Under the pieces are notes generated by a model that saw only the letters and a program-made list of their open reading frames with translations, ran no database searches and was not told the DNA's origin. DNA of 64,000 nt from NCBI RefSeq assembly GCF_008831285.2, contig NC_045142.1:13891354-13955353 (forward strand), written 5' to 3'. Positions within the stretch are counted from its first letter, which is position 1. Each line of letters starts with the position of its first letter. This DNA comes from Nymphaea colorata. Its lineage: Eukaryota > Streptophyta > Magnoliopsida > Nymphaeales > Nymphaeaceae. This document shows, one piece after another, positions 25,534 through 37,719 of this stretch. Both the position numbers and the translations under genes were made by a program.

Positions 25534-26045
25534 TTACTGCCTCCGCAATTCACCGTCACTCAAGCACTTGAAAGCTTTCGATACTATCTTGAATGCCTCG
25601 TCGGCACCGGGGGCCTTATTCTTATCTGGATGAACTTTAAGGGACAATTTCCAGTAGGCTTTCTTGACTTCCTCCACAGAGTAGGTCTTCTCAAGGCCAA
25701 GAAATTCATAGTAATCCTTGCTCCTCGTGACTTGCCGAATCAATGCAGCATGTTCTCGGTGAAATCACATCTACCATTCGAAGAACCCGCGTGTGCCTTC
25801 TTTTCTTGCCGATTCGAATTACCCTCTCATTCATAGTCTCGTTTCCCCTGAGATATTTCTTCCTTAGAAACTTCTGAATCACGATTCATTCTCTCACAAG
25901 CAGCCAGAAGATCATCAACCTGCAAATTACCATCGAGGCACTGCGCAATTCGAATGAACTTCAGCGCTCAGGATTCAACACCAGAAGCGAGTGCCTCTTT
26001 CGTGATACTGATGTATCTCAATGCCTCATCCTTATTACCATCCAT
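25534..26045 (-). pseudogene. DnaJ (J-domain, DUF1977-type) co-chaperone, truncated pseudogene
   Basis: The J-domain of an Hsp70 co-chaperone is clear at 25534-25743: KDYYEFLGLEKTYSVEEVKK, then the diagnostic HPD in KVHPDKNKAPGADEAFK, then KAFKCLSDGE. Upstream on the same strand an ATG at 26045 opens MDGNKDEALRYISITKEALA, then QVDDLLAACERM, the N-terminal pattern of the plant ER-anchored J-proteins that carry a C-terminal DUF1977. The reading frame is broken: TGA at 25968-25970 sits where the family usually has arginine (ES*ALKFI), another TGA lies at 25827-25829, and the J-domain is in a different frame. The frame stops right after the J-domain, and the glycine-rich linker, membrane segment and DUF1977 are missing. 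No introns are visible, so a retrocopy or a fragment of a normally intron-poor gene is possible. Confidence 0.85.
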
Positions 26046-27429
26046 GGATGAAACCATCCGAGTACCTCACACCAAATCCTTCACGCCCCTATTGGTATCG
26101 ATTTCTACACCGACTATACAAAATTAACCCCCTAATTTTGGTACCAAGATCAGAAAAGAACACCAAAATTCACTGGACACATCTAACCACCATGTTCCTC
26201 TAAGTAAAGAAGGTCACCATTGGTACGAAGAGAAACAATGAAGCCCATGAAAAATTGGGGATACCCAGGAAAAGTAACCAACAAAATTCAATAAAATGAA
26301 ATAAATTTCCAGAAAACAAACTCGGGGACGATCTAAAACTCCAAAACTGATCAAAATTCTGATCTGTGAGTCCAATGAAGCCCCAATCCGACAAACCCCC
26401 GTGAACTTGACTCACAGTTTAAATCAAGCCTTAGTTCGATGACGATAACTAGCCAAATTCAACAAATCCTGGAAGGGGGTGGGCATGGAAATGCTTTGAA
26501 GTCAGACAAAATATTAAAAAGCTACTCCTGGCAAATAGAGGGCAGGAGCTGGTCATGGCCAGCGAAAATGGAGCTCCACCAGATTCAAACGAGCATGGCA
26601 TCATGATCTTCATAAAAATCAACAAGATAGGACTCTAAACTGTATAACATGCATAAAAGCCTACCTGCAAACCATGCAAACAAAATATAGTAGTGCACCA
26701 AAAAGCTACTCCTGGCAAATAGAGGGCAGGTCATGGCCAGTGAAAATGAAGGAGCTCCACCAGATTCAGACAAGCATCCCATGCAATATCTCAGGCATTG
26801 GGAGCTCAGGGAAAATGAGCAAAGTCATCTAACCCGTTAGGTGAGGGTTCTTGCAAAACACGACCTCCGCCTCCTTTTGTTGCACATGCTCCGGCTTTGT
26901 CCTCCTCCTGCTGCTTCGTTTCGCCTGACTCATGATCCATTGAGTTGACAACTGAAGCACTAGATGAAGCGAAGGCCTGAGAATCTAACGAAAAAAACCG
27001 AACGCTTTGCCAAAACGGTAAACCGAGTCCCCTCGCTCGAGCATCTCGTTAATGTTGTAACCAGCTCTGAATCCTAGACGGATAGATCATCTCCTCCTCC
27101 TCCTCCTCCTCATCCTCATCCTTGTTCTTGTTGGTATGAAAATTTTATCGTTTCCGTCGAATTAATTGAGTAGTGGTTGGAAGTAGACTGTCTTAACAGA
27201 CTTTCTTATGAGGATGGAGTTCGGTTTAGGGATGGCATTGAATCTGAGCCAGAAACTTATGATTGGGTTTCTAAAAATAATCTTTTCCTGGTTTTGGTGT
27301 CCGTGAAGATGGATTTTGCTTGTTTTCTATGTGGGGTTACAGTGTGATTTAACCATCGAGGATCTTTAATGTGGCGAGGGTGGATGAGCCTTCACTGTCT
27401 GAATCAAAAGTCTGTCTTCTCCTCAAGGA
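26046..27429. other. Repeat-rich spacer with dispersed repeat B copy 2
   Basis: An element around AAAAGCTACTCCTGGCAAAT is present twice, at 26516-26605 and 26700-26785. The second copy interrupts dispersed repeat B (26605-26692, resuming 26779-26812). A CTC/CAT trinucleotide tract lies at about 27090-27120. On the minus strand 26841-26945 can be read as MDHESGETKQQEEDKAGACA and on, an N-terminus-like frame of about 35 codons that I cannot assign. Confidence 0.55.
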
Positions 27430-28860
27430 CTCCAACCCACTAGAGTTTCTTCTAGAGACTGCCTTGACCTTCGGTATGCTCATCGAATCCAGGTGTGGGT
27501 GGACACCCCATTGCTGACATCATTAAGTACGGTATTAACAGATTGGCAGCTATATCAGCCACTGCAGATACCACCCTGCTAGCATCACCACTTCTCAAAT
27601 GTCCACCAGCACTACCAGATACAGCTACAGCTGCAGCAGGTTGGCGAGTGAGTGATCTTGGACCACTGCACATTACCCTGAAACTGCCGACTTAGCCGTG
27701 GCTTCTTCATCCTTTTGAAATCGCATTCTGGACCAGGTTCTTCTTTGCTACCTGACTGATTACCCGACCTAGCTGCTACAAATGTTCCATTGCTGTTCCT
27801 GGTTCTTCGTCCATCTCAGTTGTATCAGCTGCTGCTCCTGAACCTCGATGGGTTGAATCCTCATTTCTTTGCATGCTAGTACTTGTAGAGCATCCTGTCA
27901 AGGAAATGATTTAGCAAGCTGCAGACGATATTGAAGTATTTTAGCACCTTCAGGCACACATTCATAGATTTTAGGTGCTCGATTAAAACTGAAAGAACTA
28001 ACAGACACCAGATTAGAAGTGAATAACAATTTTTTTGGAAGTGCTTAACTAAGTGCAACTAATGTTCAACTGATCAGTGTGATCATCCACATTACGTTCA
28101 GTTGATTGGTTGGTTTTGTGTTGCATGACTGATTTTGCTCCTTAAGCCTAATCGCAGATCCCATCTGCAAATAATAGTCAGATGATCAATATATTTGCAG
28201 TCAACATTGTAGTATACGACCTTTCTGTCCAGTACCTTTAGAACGGACTGTGCCCCAGATTCAGCAATGGCAGCCAAGATCTCAGCACAAAGCTTCGCAG
28301 AAGTGGCTAAAAGTTGCTCTGGTGCCATTTGTTTAAGTAATAATGTATAGATATGCACCTTTGCAATTGTGTTTTGTCATCCCTGCCTATGTAAGAAGGA
28401 AAAACGTTCATTAACAACCCAAATAACTGCAGCAACGAACTGAGAAAGAGAAACCATTCAACGAACTGAGAAAGACATTGTCCCTGGTGCAATTCACTGT
28501 GGGCAGCATGGGCCTTGCAACCATTCAGCAAGAAAATGACTTCAACGAAGCTGTTGTAAGCCAAAAGTGGTGCCTTAGATGCAAACATGTACAATCCCAA
28601 ATTCAGAATATATTAGCTTCCGTGATCATCAAAAGCTTCTGCAGATTTATGTAATGATTGGAAGGAGCCAATGTAATGATGATCAGGAAGAACCCACTCT
28701 TTAGGAAGCTGCTGAAGAGGAAATCAGCTAGTGTTCGGAACTTCTCTGACTCATCAACCAGAGCGAGAAGAAATCGGTGAAAGAGGGCACCTGTCCATTT
28801 AACATAATCCCTTTGCATGGCGTTGTCAACCATGTCAGCAGAAAAGGATTTTACATTTTA
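27430..28860 (-). pseudogene. CAP-D3: Condensin-II subunit CAP-D3, C-terminal fragment, pseudogene
   Basis: CAP-D3 is the HEAT-repeat subunit of condensin II, which compacts chromosomes. Conserved plant CAP-D3 blocks follow in order on the minus strand. Near 28833-28740: DYVKWTGALFHRFLLALVDE then SEKFRTLADFLFSSFLK. Near 28564-28480: KAPLLAYNSFVEVIFLLNGC. Near 28358-28230: LLKQMAPEQLLATSAKLCAE then ILAAIAESGAQSVLK. After a CAG acceptor at 27895: DALQVLACKEMRI, then in shifted frames KKNLVQNAISK, and close to 27430-27540 VLNDVSNGVST and SMSIPKVKA. Intron-like spacers remain, so this is a genomic rather than processed copy. Frame changes after DALQVLACKE and stops near the C-terminus argue for a pseudogene. 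The bulk of the protein (the N-terminal and central HEAT repeats) is absent from the window. Confidence 0.8.
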
Positions 28861-28983
28861 AAGAACAATGACAGGGTCAGGACTTGAGAGAGCCTTTTGT
28901 CTTAGAAGACACTATCAACAAAAGAAATTGAGACATCTTTGCATACCTACTAAGTTATTCCTTACATGCCTGTTTCTTGACGC

Positions 28984-29218
28984 ACTGAGAAAGACATTGT
29001 CCCTGGTGCAATTCACTGTGGGCAGCATGGGCCTTGCAACCATTCAGCAAGAAAATGACTTCAACGAAGCTGTTGTAAGCCAAAAGTGGTGCCTTAGCTG
29101 CAAACATGCACAATCCCAAATTCAGAATTTATTAGGTTCCGCGATCATCAAAAGCTTCTGCAGATTTATGTAATGATTGGAAGGAGCCAATGTAATGATG
29201 ATCAGGAAGAACCCACTC
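28984..29218 (-). pseudogene. Partial duplicate of the CAP-D3 exon region
   Basis: About 235 bp nearly identical to 28463-28699, starting at CTGAGAAAGACATTGTCCCT and ending at AGGAAGAACCCACTC, displaced by 521 bp in direct orientation. It again encodes KAPLLAYNSFVEVIFLLNGC and WVLPDHHYIGSFQSLHKSAE on the minus strand. Only about ten substitutions are visible, so the duplication is recent relative to the decay of the gene. Confidence 0.9.
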
Positions 29219-29367
29219 CACCTTGATTTTACAGTAGAAAACAAGATCAAACTCCATGCAATAGAGGAAAGTATAGCTTTTTGAAACATGAAGAACAATT
29301 TTTTTTTCTTTGATGAAGAATATGATTGAAAACAGCATGTTTCTCAAAGCAATTTTTTTGTCCTTTT

Positions 29368-29546
29368 TCAATAAAAACAACAATCGTAAATCGAAATTCT
29401 CCACAACAATAAAAAAATATAAAGATTTAAGCTAAATATGCTATGCATGATGTGTGAAACCATAAAGCATGATCACCAATAGTGGATGTTGGGAGTCTTC
29501 AAAGAAGTCTCAAAGGGAGGGAATGGTCCCCGTATTATGAGACAAG
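29368..29546. repeat. Dispersed repeat C, copy 2
   Basis: Matches 24599-24700 joined to 24886-24965 (see that entry). It lies immediately upstream, in plus-strand order, of family A copy 2. Confidence 0.8.
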
Positions 29547-29704
29547 GGAGATGAAAAAGATATAAATCATCACAATGTATTGCATTTGAAAATGAGTGGA
29601 TATGTTTGAGAGGCTTCATCCATTATGTGAACGGACTACCAGTTTGGTAATGAAAATGACAACATCCTTCAAGAACAAGAAGGGGTTGGGAGATCGCCTA
29701 AGAA

Positions 29705-31039
29705 GCCGGAAAACATAACAAGAGATGTCAAGTTTTTTACTTTGAAATAGCTTATAAATCATCAATTTAAATCATAGGCTTTAGTGTTCGTGTTGTGCAA
29801 ATGATATGCCCTCATTTATCATCAATACCATACAAGCATCAGGATTCATTTGGCATTAATGTTGTTGAATCTCTAGAAGGGATGTCTTTAAAGTTCCAAA
29901 ATATGAACATAAAGGAATCATCCTCGACGTCTTAGAAATCAAAAAATATGAGCAGATATTGACCTAATAATTTCACATCCACAAAAGATTGTCACATTTA
30001 ATTCCTATGAGTTCAGCATTCATGCTTTTTGGCCCTTTTTTTCTTTTTTTTTTTTTTTTTTGCCTTTTTTTTTTCTTGCTTTTGATTTTTTTTTTTAGGC
30101 CGACCTTCACCTCTAAAGGAATACCTCACCACCCCAGAGGCTACTACAGAGCTCCACACTTTGGTGGTTATGTGTAGCTTTGTCACGTATCCAACCCGTT
30201 TCACCTTGCGGGTTTTCAATATGCCAAAAGTTCTTAAGTCATCGTCTTCGCAGCATAGACATAAATCACCTTTATGCCTACCCGGTACTCTCGATTACTG
30301 ACCCAGAGGAACGACTACACAAGCCCCGAGCCCATCTCTCAACTCTCATTTTGCTACCTGCCAAGATTTTAAATGGCATTATGGCCTCTCTAGGATATTT
30401 TCCTGCTAAATCCTTGTAGACGCTTGATCGGTAGAGTCAATAACCTTTCCTAGTTTTGACTTTCTCAGCTTCATAGAATTTTTCCTCACCGTTCATATCT
30501 AGGATTTTTCTAGACTTGCTCTTCTAGTGATTGACAACAAAACTTTGAAACATTTTCCTTTTACTCAAAGAGGAAATAAAAATAAAATAAAGGCATATCA
30601 TTTGTGTGAGAAGCACTTTTAAAATTCTTTTAATCAAAATTAAAAATTTCCTCTTTCAAAAAAAGTCCTTGACATCAAATGGTATGTTACCAGAAGTAGG
30701 AACTCTCCTCTATCTAAAGAGAGGAGTATTTATCAAACTAGATGGGCCTGTTAGGTAGAGCAACGAACTTCATCAGCTCTCTAGTCAAAGTATGGTCTTC
30801 TAGACAAAAGGTTGGTTGATGGGTAATGAGTTCCCATAAATGTCATGTCACCAACTGGCTTCGAAAGGTGTGCAGTCAGCAGAATCAGCACGGTATTAGT
30901 CTCCATGCAAGGGCAGCAGCAACCATTCCTCAAGGCTTCAGTAATTTCACTAAATAGTTGGTGAACACCGTATTATGAACCAACAAAAAGGTTGTACTCA
31001 AATCAGCAAATCAAAGCCCAAACCAGAGCTCTGATACCA
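29705..31039 (-). mobile_element. Dispersed repeat family A, copy 2, with perfect primer-binding site
   Basis: Collinear with 16845-18531 (shared blocks listed there). A poly-T rich tract (about 30040-30100) precedes the conserved core. The right end carries GCTCTGATACCA (31028-31039), i.e. TGGTATCAGAGC on the minus strand, an exact initiator-Met tRNA primer-binding site. Read on the minus strand, the sequence just before it ends in TTTTCA, compatible with the CA end of an LTR. The probable LTR would occupy about 31040-31240, which touches the broken 3' end of the FHA/AAA gene. No gag-pol frame is present. Confidence 0.65.
31028..31039 (-). promoter_or_regulatory. Primer-binding site for initiator Met tRNA
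   Basis: The minus strand reads TGGTATCAGAGC exactly, followed by TCTGG. This is the classic Ty1/copia primer-binding site of plants. Confidence 0.65.
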
Positions 31040-31264
31040 TGAAAATGTGACTGACAACAGTCACATATATACAGTGAAACTCCATGAAAAGCACCAAGGC
31101 CATGTGACCAAAAAAATAGAGAATGAAAAATATTATTGAGTCCTACCAAAAGCTGTAGAAAATGACTTCCTAACAATGGCAAAAACAACAGCAGTACATA
31201 CACAACGAAGAACTAAGGAATAAAAAAAGAAAAAATAGAAGATAGAAGAGAACTAGCAATTGGA

Positions 31265-34200
31265 CTAGGTCCGACTGCTCCAAAAGGAGTCGTTGGGGCT
31301 AGCCAACTGAGCTGGACTAGGTTTAGATGATGCAGTTGAAGCCTCCTGTTTCGGTGGGGATTTCGAGTTAATGGCAGAAGAGCAAACAATATCTGCTTCA
31401 ACACTAGAAGTTGGCTTCTTCTGCTGCACGCATTTGAATGTGAAGAACGATGTTTAACAGAACCGGATAACTTCTCAACTCTTACACCATCCTTGTTATC
31501 ATCTGAATCCTTTGCCCACAACCCCTAACCGAAATAAAGTTCTAAATAAATTAAACAAGGAAAAATAAATTGAAAAAAAAAATCAAGACAAACATGTGCA
31601 AACACAATCATGCACTTACATTCGGTAATGAGTTTGCATCTACTATAACCAATTTGGAACCAAAAAAGTTGGCAAGTGCTTGTGCCAATGTCTCCTGATA
31701 TATGTCTGAACCTAAAAGAGAAATGACAGCATATGGTAACAGCATTTGCAGATAAAACTAACCTCCACTTAACACCCACAAATTTCCAAGAAAAGTACCT
31801 GAAGGACCCGATAACAAAATTCTTGCACTAACAGTAGGAAGATCTGTGGTAAACTTGGCAAACTCCTTGCACTTCAAATGTATGTAGATAGGACAAATCA
31901 ACGCATTTTTTGTGTTTTCACTAAACAAAACAAGGATTATCAAACTGTAGCTCAAAGTTTTGATAAATCAATACATATAGCATATAAATTACTGCTTATC
32001 ATAACAAGCAACTACAAGAAACGCTAAACATGTTTGCAAAATTAAGAAATATGATGGTACTTTCTCGGAAACATGGGCAAGATAATGTTCAATTGCCTCT
32101 ATCCAGATAGATACGAAGTCTAATATAGAATTGTACAATTTCATTAATATTTTGTCTTCAGCTTATAGTTTATAGTACAGTTTCCTTGCTTTATCTCTAC
32201 AGTACCAATTGACCATAACTTTTTCTCTTCATCTCAAGCACCACACTCTAATATGCAAAATACAAACTTCCTTAACTTCCTAAATTTTGTAATTTCAGGT
32301 CCTTTTTATCATGCAAAAGAAACAATCTCATACAACTTTACTCCCTAGTACCCTCCTCAAGTAAAGTTGATATGTAAATACTAGATACCAAGGTGCAACC
32401 AGATACCCAATTTGGGGAAGGATACTGGAGATTGATTCTGCCATGCTTTTTACAATGTTGGATCCATGAGAGAAATGTTCTTTTTCTTGTCCCTATTCTA
32501 CTTCGATTATATATAAGCAATAACATTGTATGCATGTAATTCTAGAGACTATATAATAGAGAGATTAGCTTGGCATATGGTGACTTAGACATACAGATTC
32601 TCATCTCACATTTTGATATACAAATCTCAAAAGAATAAACCAATTATAATATGTAACAAAACAAGATATGGACACATCTCACATCATGAGACAAAAGCTA
32701 GTCTAAAGTCACAAAAACAAAGGAATTTTTGCAGAAACCGAATGGATAGAATATGATACCTCAAATAATAAGGGAAGTTGTCAAATGACACTTGAGTGTT
32801 TTGACCATCCAGAATTCCTCGCGCTGTTGTCCTTAAAAGCTTGCATTTAGCAGACATTGGCACAAGTGTTGATCAATCAGAATCCTTAAACATCTCCTTT
32901 CTATCTTCAAGTAATTGTTTGAAAAAGGACCCACTTGGATCAATCAACTGTATCCTTCAGCATACGCATAAATTTTTTATGTGAAATGGACTTAAAGTTC
33001 CATCTGCCATTATCTGCATTCATACCACGATCAATGTTGCCAACATTATGATCTACTCTGGATGTTTGTTCAGCTGGTGCGGGTGCATTATCATCTAGGG
33101 GCACATCAGTTCCAGAATTTTGAACAGCACTGTCTTTCCTGGTGCAGGTATTGATATCAAGCATGGGAACAGAATCGTCTGGTAATTCAAAGGCAGTAGA
33201 TAATGCTGGTCTCCCTATTGCTTGTTGGGCATCCTCATTGCTTTGGGAAGGTGGAGGAAGAAGTGACAGATCATTCCCAAGGTTTGATAGAGAAGACAAT
33301 ATTGCTGCCCCTGCCACAGCAGATGGATCACGAGATCTTGGTGAGCCTCTGCAATACCGACAGAAGATGCAGCAGTAGGACTCTCAACTGTAAAATGCTG
33401 GAAAATCTAGACGCATTTTAAGGAATACCATGAAGCAAGGATGCAAAGAATGCCTAAAAGCAATGTTGTAAACTGTAAAGGCTTATTGTAACGCATATTG
33501 GTCAAGATAACCTATACACCATATCATAAGTCATAACATACCATAGTGTATCATAAATTATTTTTTAACTCACCAAAAAAAACCAGAAAAAAATTCAGAA
33601 AATCATGAATATTTGTTCTATATAAAACACTCATCACACACATAAATGAACATACACGATTCATCATTCATAAGCCACAATATGGTAACAACACATTAAA
33701 AGATAAAAAAATATCTCATAAAACGAACAGAAACTTATGGTAAACTTTCGAAAACAATAGAAATATATATAAACCTTGAAATTGAGAGATCGTATATCTT
33801 TTGTATAAGAAAAAACACAAAAGACTTCTTTTCCAAACATGAACGGGTTTCCCACGAGCAAATCTTCCTCTAAAATGACACTTTCTCCCCCAAATTGATT
33901 ATTTATTTGGCAATTTCTCTCCAAAACCAGCAAAACTCTATCCCAAAGCTCTCATATGTGTCAGAAATGGAGGAGAAGAGGCAGTTTAAAAAAAAATCAA
34001 TCAAAAGGTGCATCTGCCCCTTTTTTAAAAATTGCACCATATCATAAGACAAGGCAAGATATGGTCAAAACATATACGACACACATGAAAAATGTGTATG
34101 ATATATATTCAGCCAAGTTGCCAACTTATATGATATGCATCGTACGATAGCCTCCATATCATATAATGCAGCGGCGTAGAAGAAAGAACCTTAGAATTCA

Positions 34201-37200
34201 GCTACTTCAGAGCTAACTACATAAAATTATAACCCAGAGATCAGACTATTTTGTGCATACTGCATACACATGTATTTGCATCAAAAACAGATGTGTGGTG
34301 AAAAGAAAAACAAAATAAAATTTTGATAAGATATGCAAAATGTTCTGCCACTATGACTAGTTTGTTAGACAGAGACACATGTCCAGTACCAAGTTAATGA
34401 TAGAGAGAGGCAGAAGCACCATGAAGTCCCATAGAACCAAATCTTAAGTTTAGTAAGCAACAGTGTGTTCCAGTAGCAAGTAAAGGATACATAAGAAACG
34501 TTGCCAGATGAACTAAACACCAGCTCATCCCCAGCCCGAAGGATGACATCTGAGTTCTTTTTGACAGGCTTTCCGTTGACTTCAATGGATCCTTTAGCTT
34601 CTGCATTTTCCAATATACTGGGCATCCTTCCTCCCGCTGTTTCCATCACCAATAATGATTCAGAGAGCACTTGCCAGTCACAAGTTTAAGATAGTATTTG
34701 CAGAAAACAAGATAAATATATGCTATCTTGAAAATAATGTCACAAATAAGTTTAAGGTAAATTTTAAGATTACCTGTACAAACTTCAGTCGACAAAGAAC
34801 TGAACCACAGATGAATCTTCAAGTACAAGTTGCAGCTACGACTTTGACCAACCTTGAAAACAGGACCATACACGAGCAAATGAGGATTCTGAAAAAATAA
34901 AACTTGCAAAATTTTAGACTACATTAAAAAAGCAACACACAATTGACTAATACTTCACCGTGTGTAATAAATCTGGAATTCTAATTTCCAAATGAACTTC
35001 TACAGCCCAAAAAGAAATGCGCACTGTAGAAGCATCATAAAGAGGAGGGAATAAACAGACTGAGGCATAATTGATTTTCTAGCTTTTAAAGGAGCAATAA
35101 CTTTAATCTAATCCTGCAGACAAATGTCTCCAAATCTCACCTTCAGAATATGATATCACACAAAAGTTAGCCAAGTCCCAAAATCTAGTTGTACTAGTTG
35201 GTTTGAATCACTCAAAGTTGGTCAACTAAAACAAAAGAAAACAAAAAGAATGGAAACACAACATTAAGATGCCAAACGTAATAAAGACAAAATACCATTA
35301 TGTATAAACACATGTTTTTCTGTTATTGTACATATATACATATACAAACACATATGTGCAATGTTTTAAAACTCAGTGACTCGGGACTCGACTCATCCAT
35401 TTTTACTCATGACTTAACGGGTCAACTTGATGACCCAGTCCGAGTTTCAATCAATGTCAGACCATCAGAGGGGATTCTCTTTTCTTTTTCTCTTTCTATT
35501 TTCCACAATATGTATAATCTGTATTTAGTACTAACTCAGTGGAGATGATCTTTTCTCTACATTTCTTCAGATTTCTGTTTGACTACCAGAGTCACCATGT
35601 TGGCTCCTAAACAAAAAACAAACGCAATAGAAAATGTTATGTGCCAATATGCTGGATAACGTCACATCTCACGCATCAAGGTTATTTAAGAGAAGCAAAA
35701 AGGGCAATTTCATTTTGAATATATGGGAGAAAATATCTACCAGACGGACCAAGAAGCCCAACAGGCCAACACTAATTAGAAGACTTGAAGTGCCAGCCAC
35801 TAGGCCCTTGAAGATTGCTTAAATATGAAATAATGCAATAAAAGCAAGGGAATGGAGTTTAAACCATTATACATCAAAAATCCTAAAACCTTCCCACTAA
35901 TGTGGCAACACTGTATGCATTATCCACTAGTGCATCTCAATACTAATTTTGTAGGTGATTGAACTGTCTCAAGTCTCTCAAGTCTCAACTCCCAACAGCT
36001 TGTGCAATTTACAACAATAACTTGAGAGCTTCTATGTATGAAGTAACTAACTGGTCAGAATTCGCACATTGAAAGCATTCTCCAACATACTCGGAACCAA
36101 CCACAACAATAAGTCGCATCCAGTTGCCAGGCTTCCTCTGACATGCCAGGTTTCAACACAATAGGCTAATGAGGATGCTCTTTTCTACTCAAGTACCTTA
36201 GGTCCTTAACCTCATATAAATAACAAAATTGATTGGGAAGATGTACACTACTAAGCGATAACATTCTTAGCTTAACTATAAAAGACTGTCTCTGACACTG
36301 GTTTCTAATCATTCACTTGCCCTCATCCGTTTATATAATTGGCTGACCATGGAAAGATGCCATAAATGAACTTAAAATATATTCTTGACCACAAACTAAT
36401 ACAGCATTCGCAAAACACATCCAAACACAATGTCATCGTACATGGAGGCATAATGGAATTGACTTCATTTCTGTCATCTACCTACTCCTTACCATGACCT
36501 TATGCTGCCCTCATTTGCAGGTATGTTGACTTGCGTCCTATTTGAGAGGTCTGTGAAAGGCCTGAACCAAGCTACACCACTTAGGGAACTCATTTTCATA
36601 CACTGACGACAAATGATAATCCTAGAGTTTACCTTCTACACTGTGAAATAGGACCAAGCGACAAGGAAAATCTCAAACTCTTGAATCCAGTACAGAGAAA
36701 AAAATTATTAAGCTGATAACTGAGGAAACTGCTTCGCCTGAAACATCATAGACTTCCAAATTCCCCATCAGAGCAACAGCATACAAGACTAATGATCTTG
36801 ACGAGCATGATAGCATAATTCAAATCAAGGCACCATACTTTATAAACACGGAAATCCCTGGAAGGGGCCTCATGTCCATGTTAGTTAATGAATCAGAACA
36901 ACATGCAACCACACAGCCGATGCCTACAACCGAAATCTGACCAAATTGCGACAGTAAAAACCTCCCTTACATGACCTATAGCCGAAGTCAGGAGAATCAA
37001 CAAAACAATGTACTCGATCAGCAATGAGGAAGTGGATCGGGGAACATACCTGCGGATACTGTGATATAAGTCTTCCCCATGCAGTCAACGATTCCAAATT
37101 AGGCGTCCTTTTCTTCGACCTATTATTCCATGTCGATGGCACTGTCTTCAATTTCCCCACCTCCATCGGCGCAGAACCTACAAGCCCAGGGTAAGCAAAA

Positions 37201-37708
37201 CGGAAAAAGATTAAGGAAAGCAGGTTTTCACAATCATCGTTCTCCCCAAGTGGCACACCAGAACTCGGATACAAACCTGGTGAAGGAGGTGGCATCGCTA
37301 CCGGTTTGTCGATGGAAGGCATCTAGATCGGAAGCTGGGGTTTCGGCCGGTGCCGGATCTTCCACAGAACCGGTCGCCGGATCAGAGGGGAGTTGGTATC
37401 GTGAAGACGACGACGCCAATTCCTTCGAGTTGAGCATGCCGTCCCTGGGTGCTACGGGCACCTCTTTCGGATGCGAGTTCTCCGCCTGATTCCCCCAATT
37501 CAAACCCCAAAGGAAAACAACCCCCCAAGAAAAAACTAAACCCAGATGTTGGGTTTCAGTAGACAACAAACACAAGTATGGGTAAACAATAACGAACAAG
37601 ATTTGGGAAAGCTTTGCTTCATCCGAATACCTTGAGATGCTTGCTGCTTGGCGCCGGCGACGGCATAGAAAGCTTCGCCGATGAAGAGCTGCGCCTGGTG
37701 GAAACCAT
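31265..37708 (-). pseudogene. FHA-domain AAA-ATPase (plant spastin/DAA1-like), 3'-truncated
   Basis: Exons legible on the minus strand: 37708-37631 (MVSTRRSSSSAKLSMPSPAP, ending in a GT donor); 37485-37277 (AENSHPKEVPVAP); 37177-37050 (SLTAWGRLISQYPQ); 34888-34774 (NPHLLVYGPVFKVGQSRSCN) and 34669-34491 (KGSIEVNGKPVKKNSDVILR, AGDELVF), together an FHA fold; 33348-32760 (SRDPSAVAGAAILSSLSNLG, then FKQLLEDRKEMFKDS and VSFDNFPYYL); 31920-31799 (YIHLKCKEFAKFTTDLPTVS, RILLSGPSG); 31711-31620 (SDIYQETLAQALANFFGSKL, VIVDANSLPN); 31524-31265 (WAKDSDDNKDG, then in another frame PPKQEASTASSK). The order matches plant FHA/AAA proteins, whose C-terminal AAA module is absent. Defects: an in-frame TGA at 32873-32875, frameshifts near 32940 and 31420, no exon for the segment after the FHA domain, and a stop at 31265-31267. 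A retroelement end lies about 225 bp further on. The gene cannot make a working ATPase. Confidence 0.85.
34900..37045. other. Large intron of the FHA/AAA pseudogene
   Basis: About 2.1 kb between the WGRLISQYPQ exon and the FHA exon. It contains no recognisable gene. A stretch at 35370-35460 (CTCAGTGACTCGGGACTCGA and on, with ACGGGTCAACTTGATGACCC) resembles the GACTCG-rich termini of common plant miniature transposons but I could not find its partner end. Confidence 0.6.
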
Positions 37709-37719
37709 GACTCACTTCT

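Noticed and set aside
32338-32535. Short intronic frames in the FHA/AAA region as extra genes
   Set aside because: No family similarity, and they lie in introns of the recognised gene.
33470-34170. Possible transposon in the FHA/AAA intron with ATATCATA-rich ends
   Set aside because: The two ends share AT-rich motifs but I could not align true inverted repeats or a target duplication.
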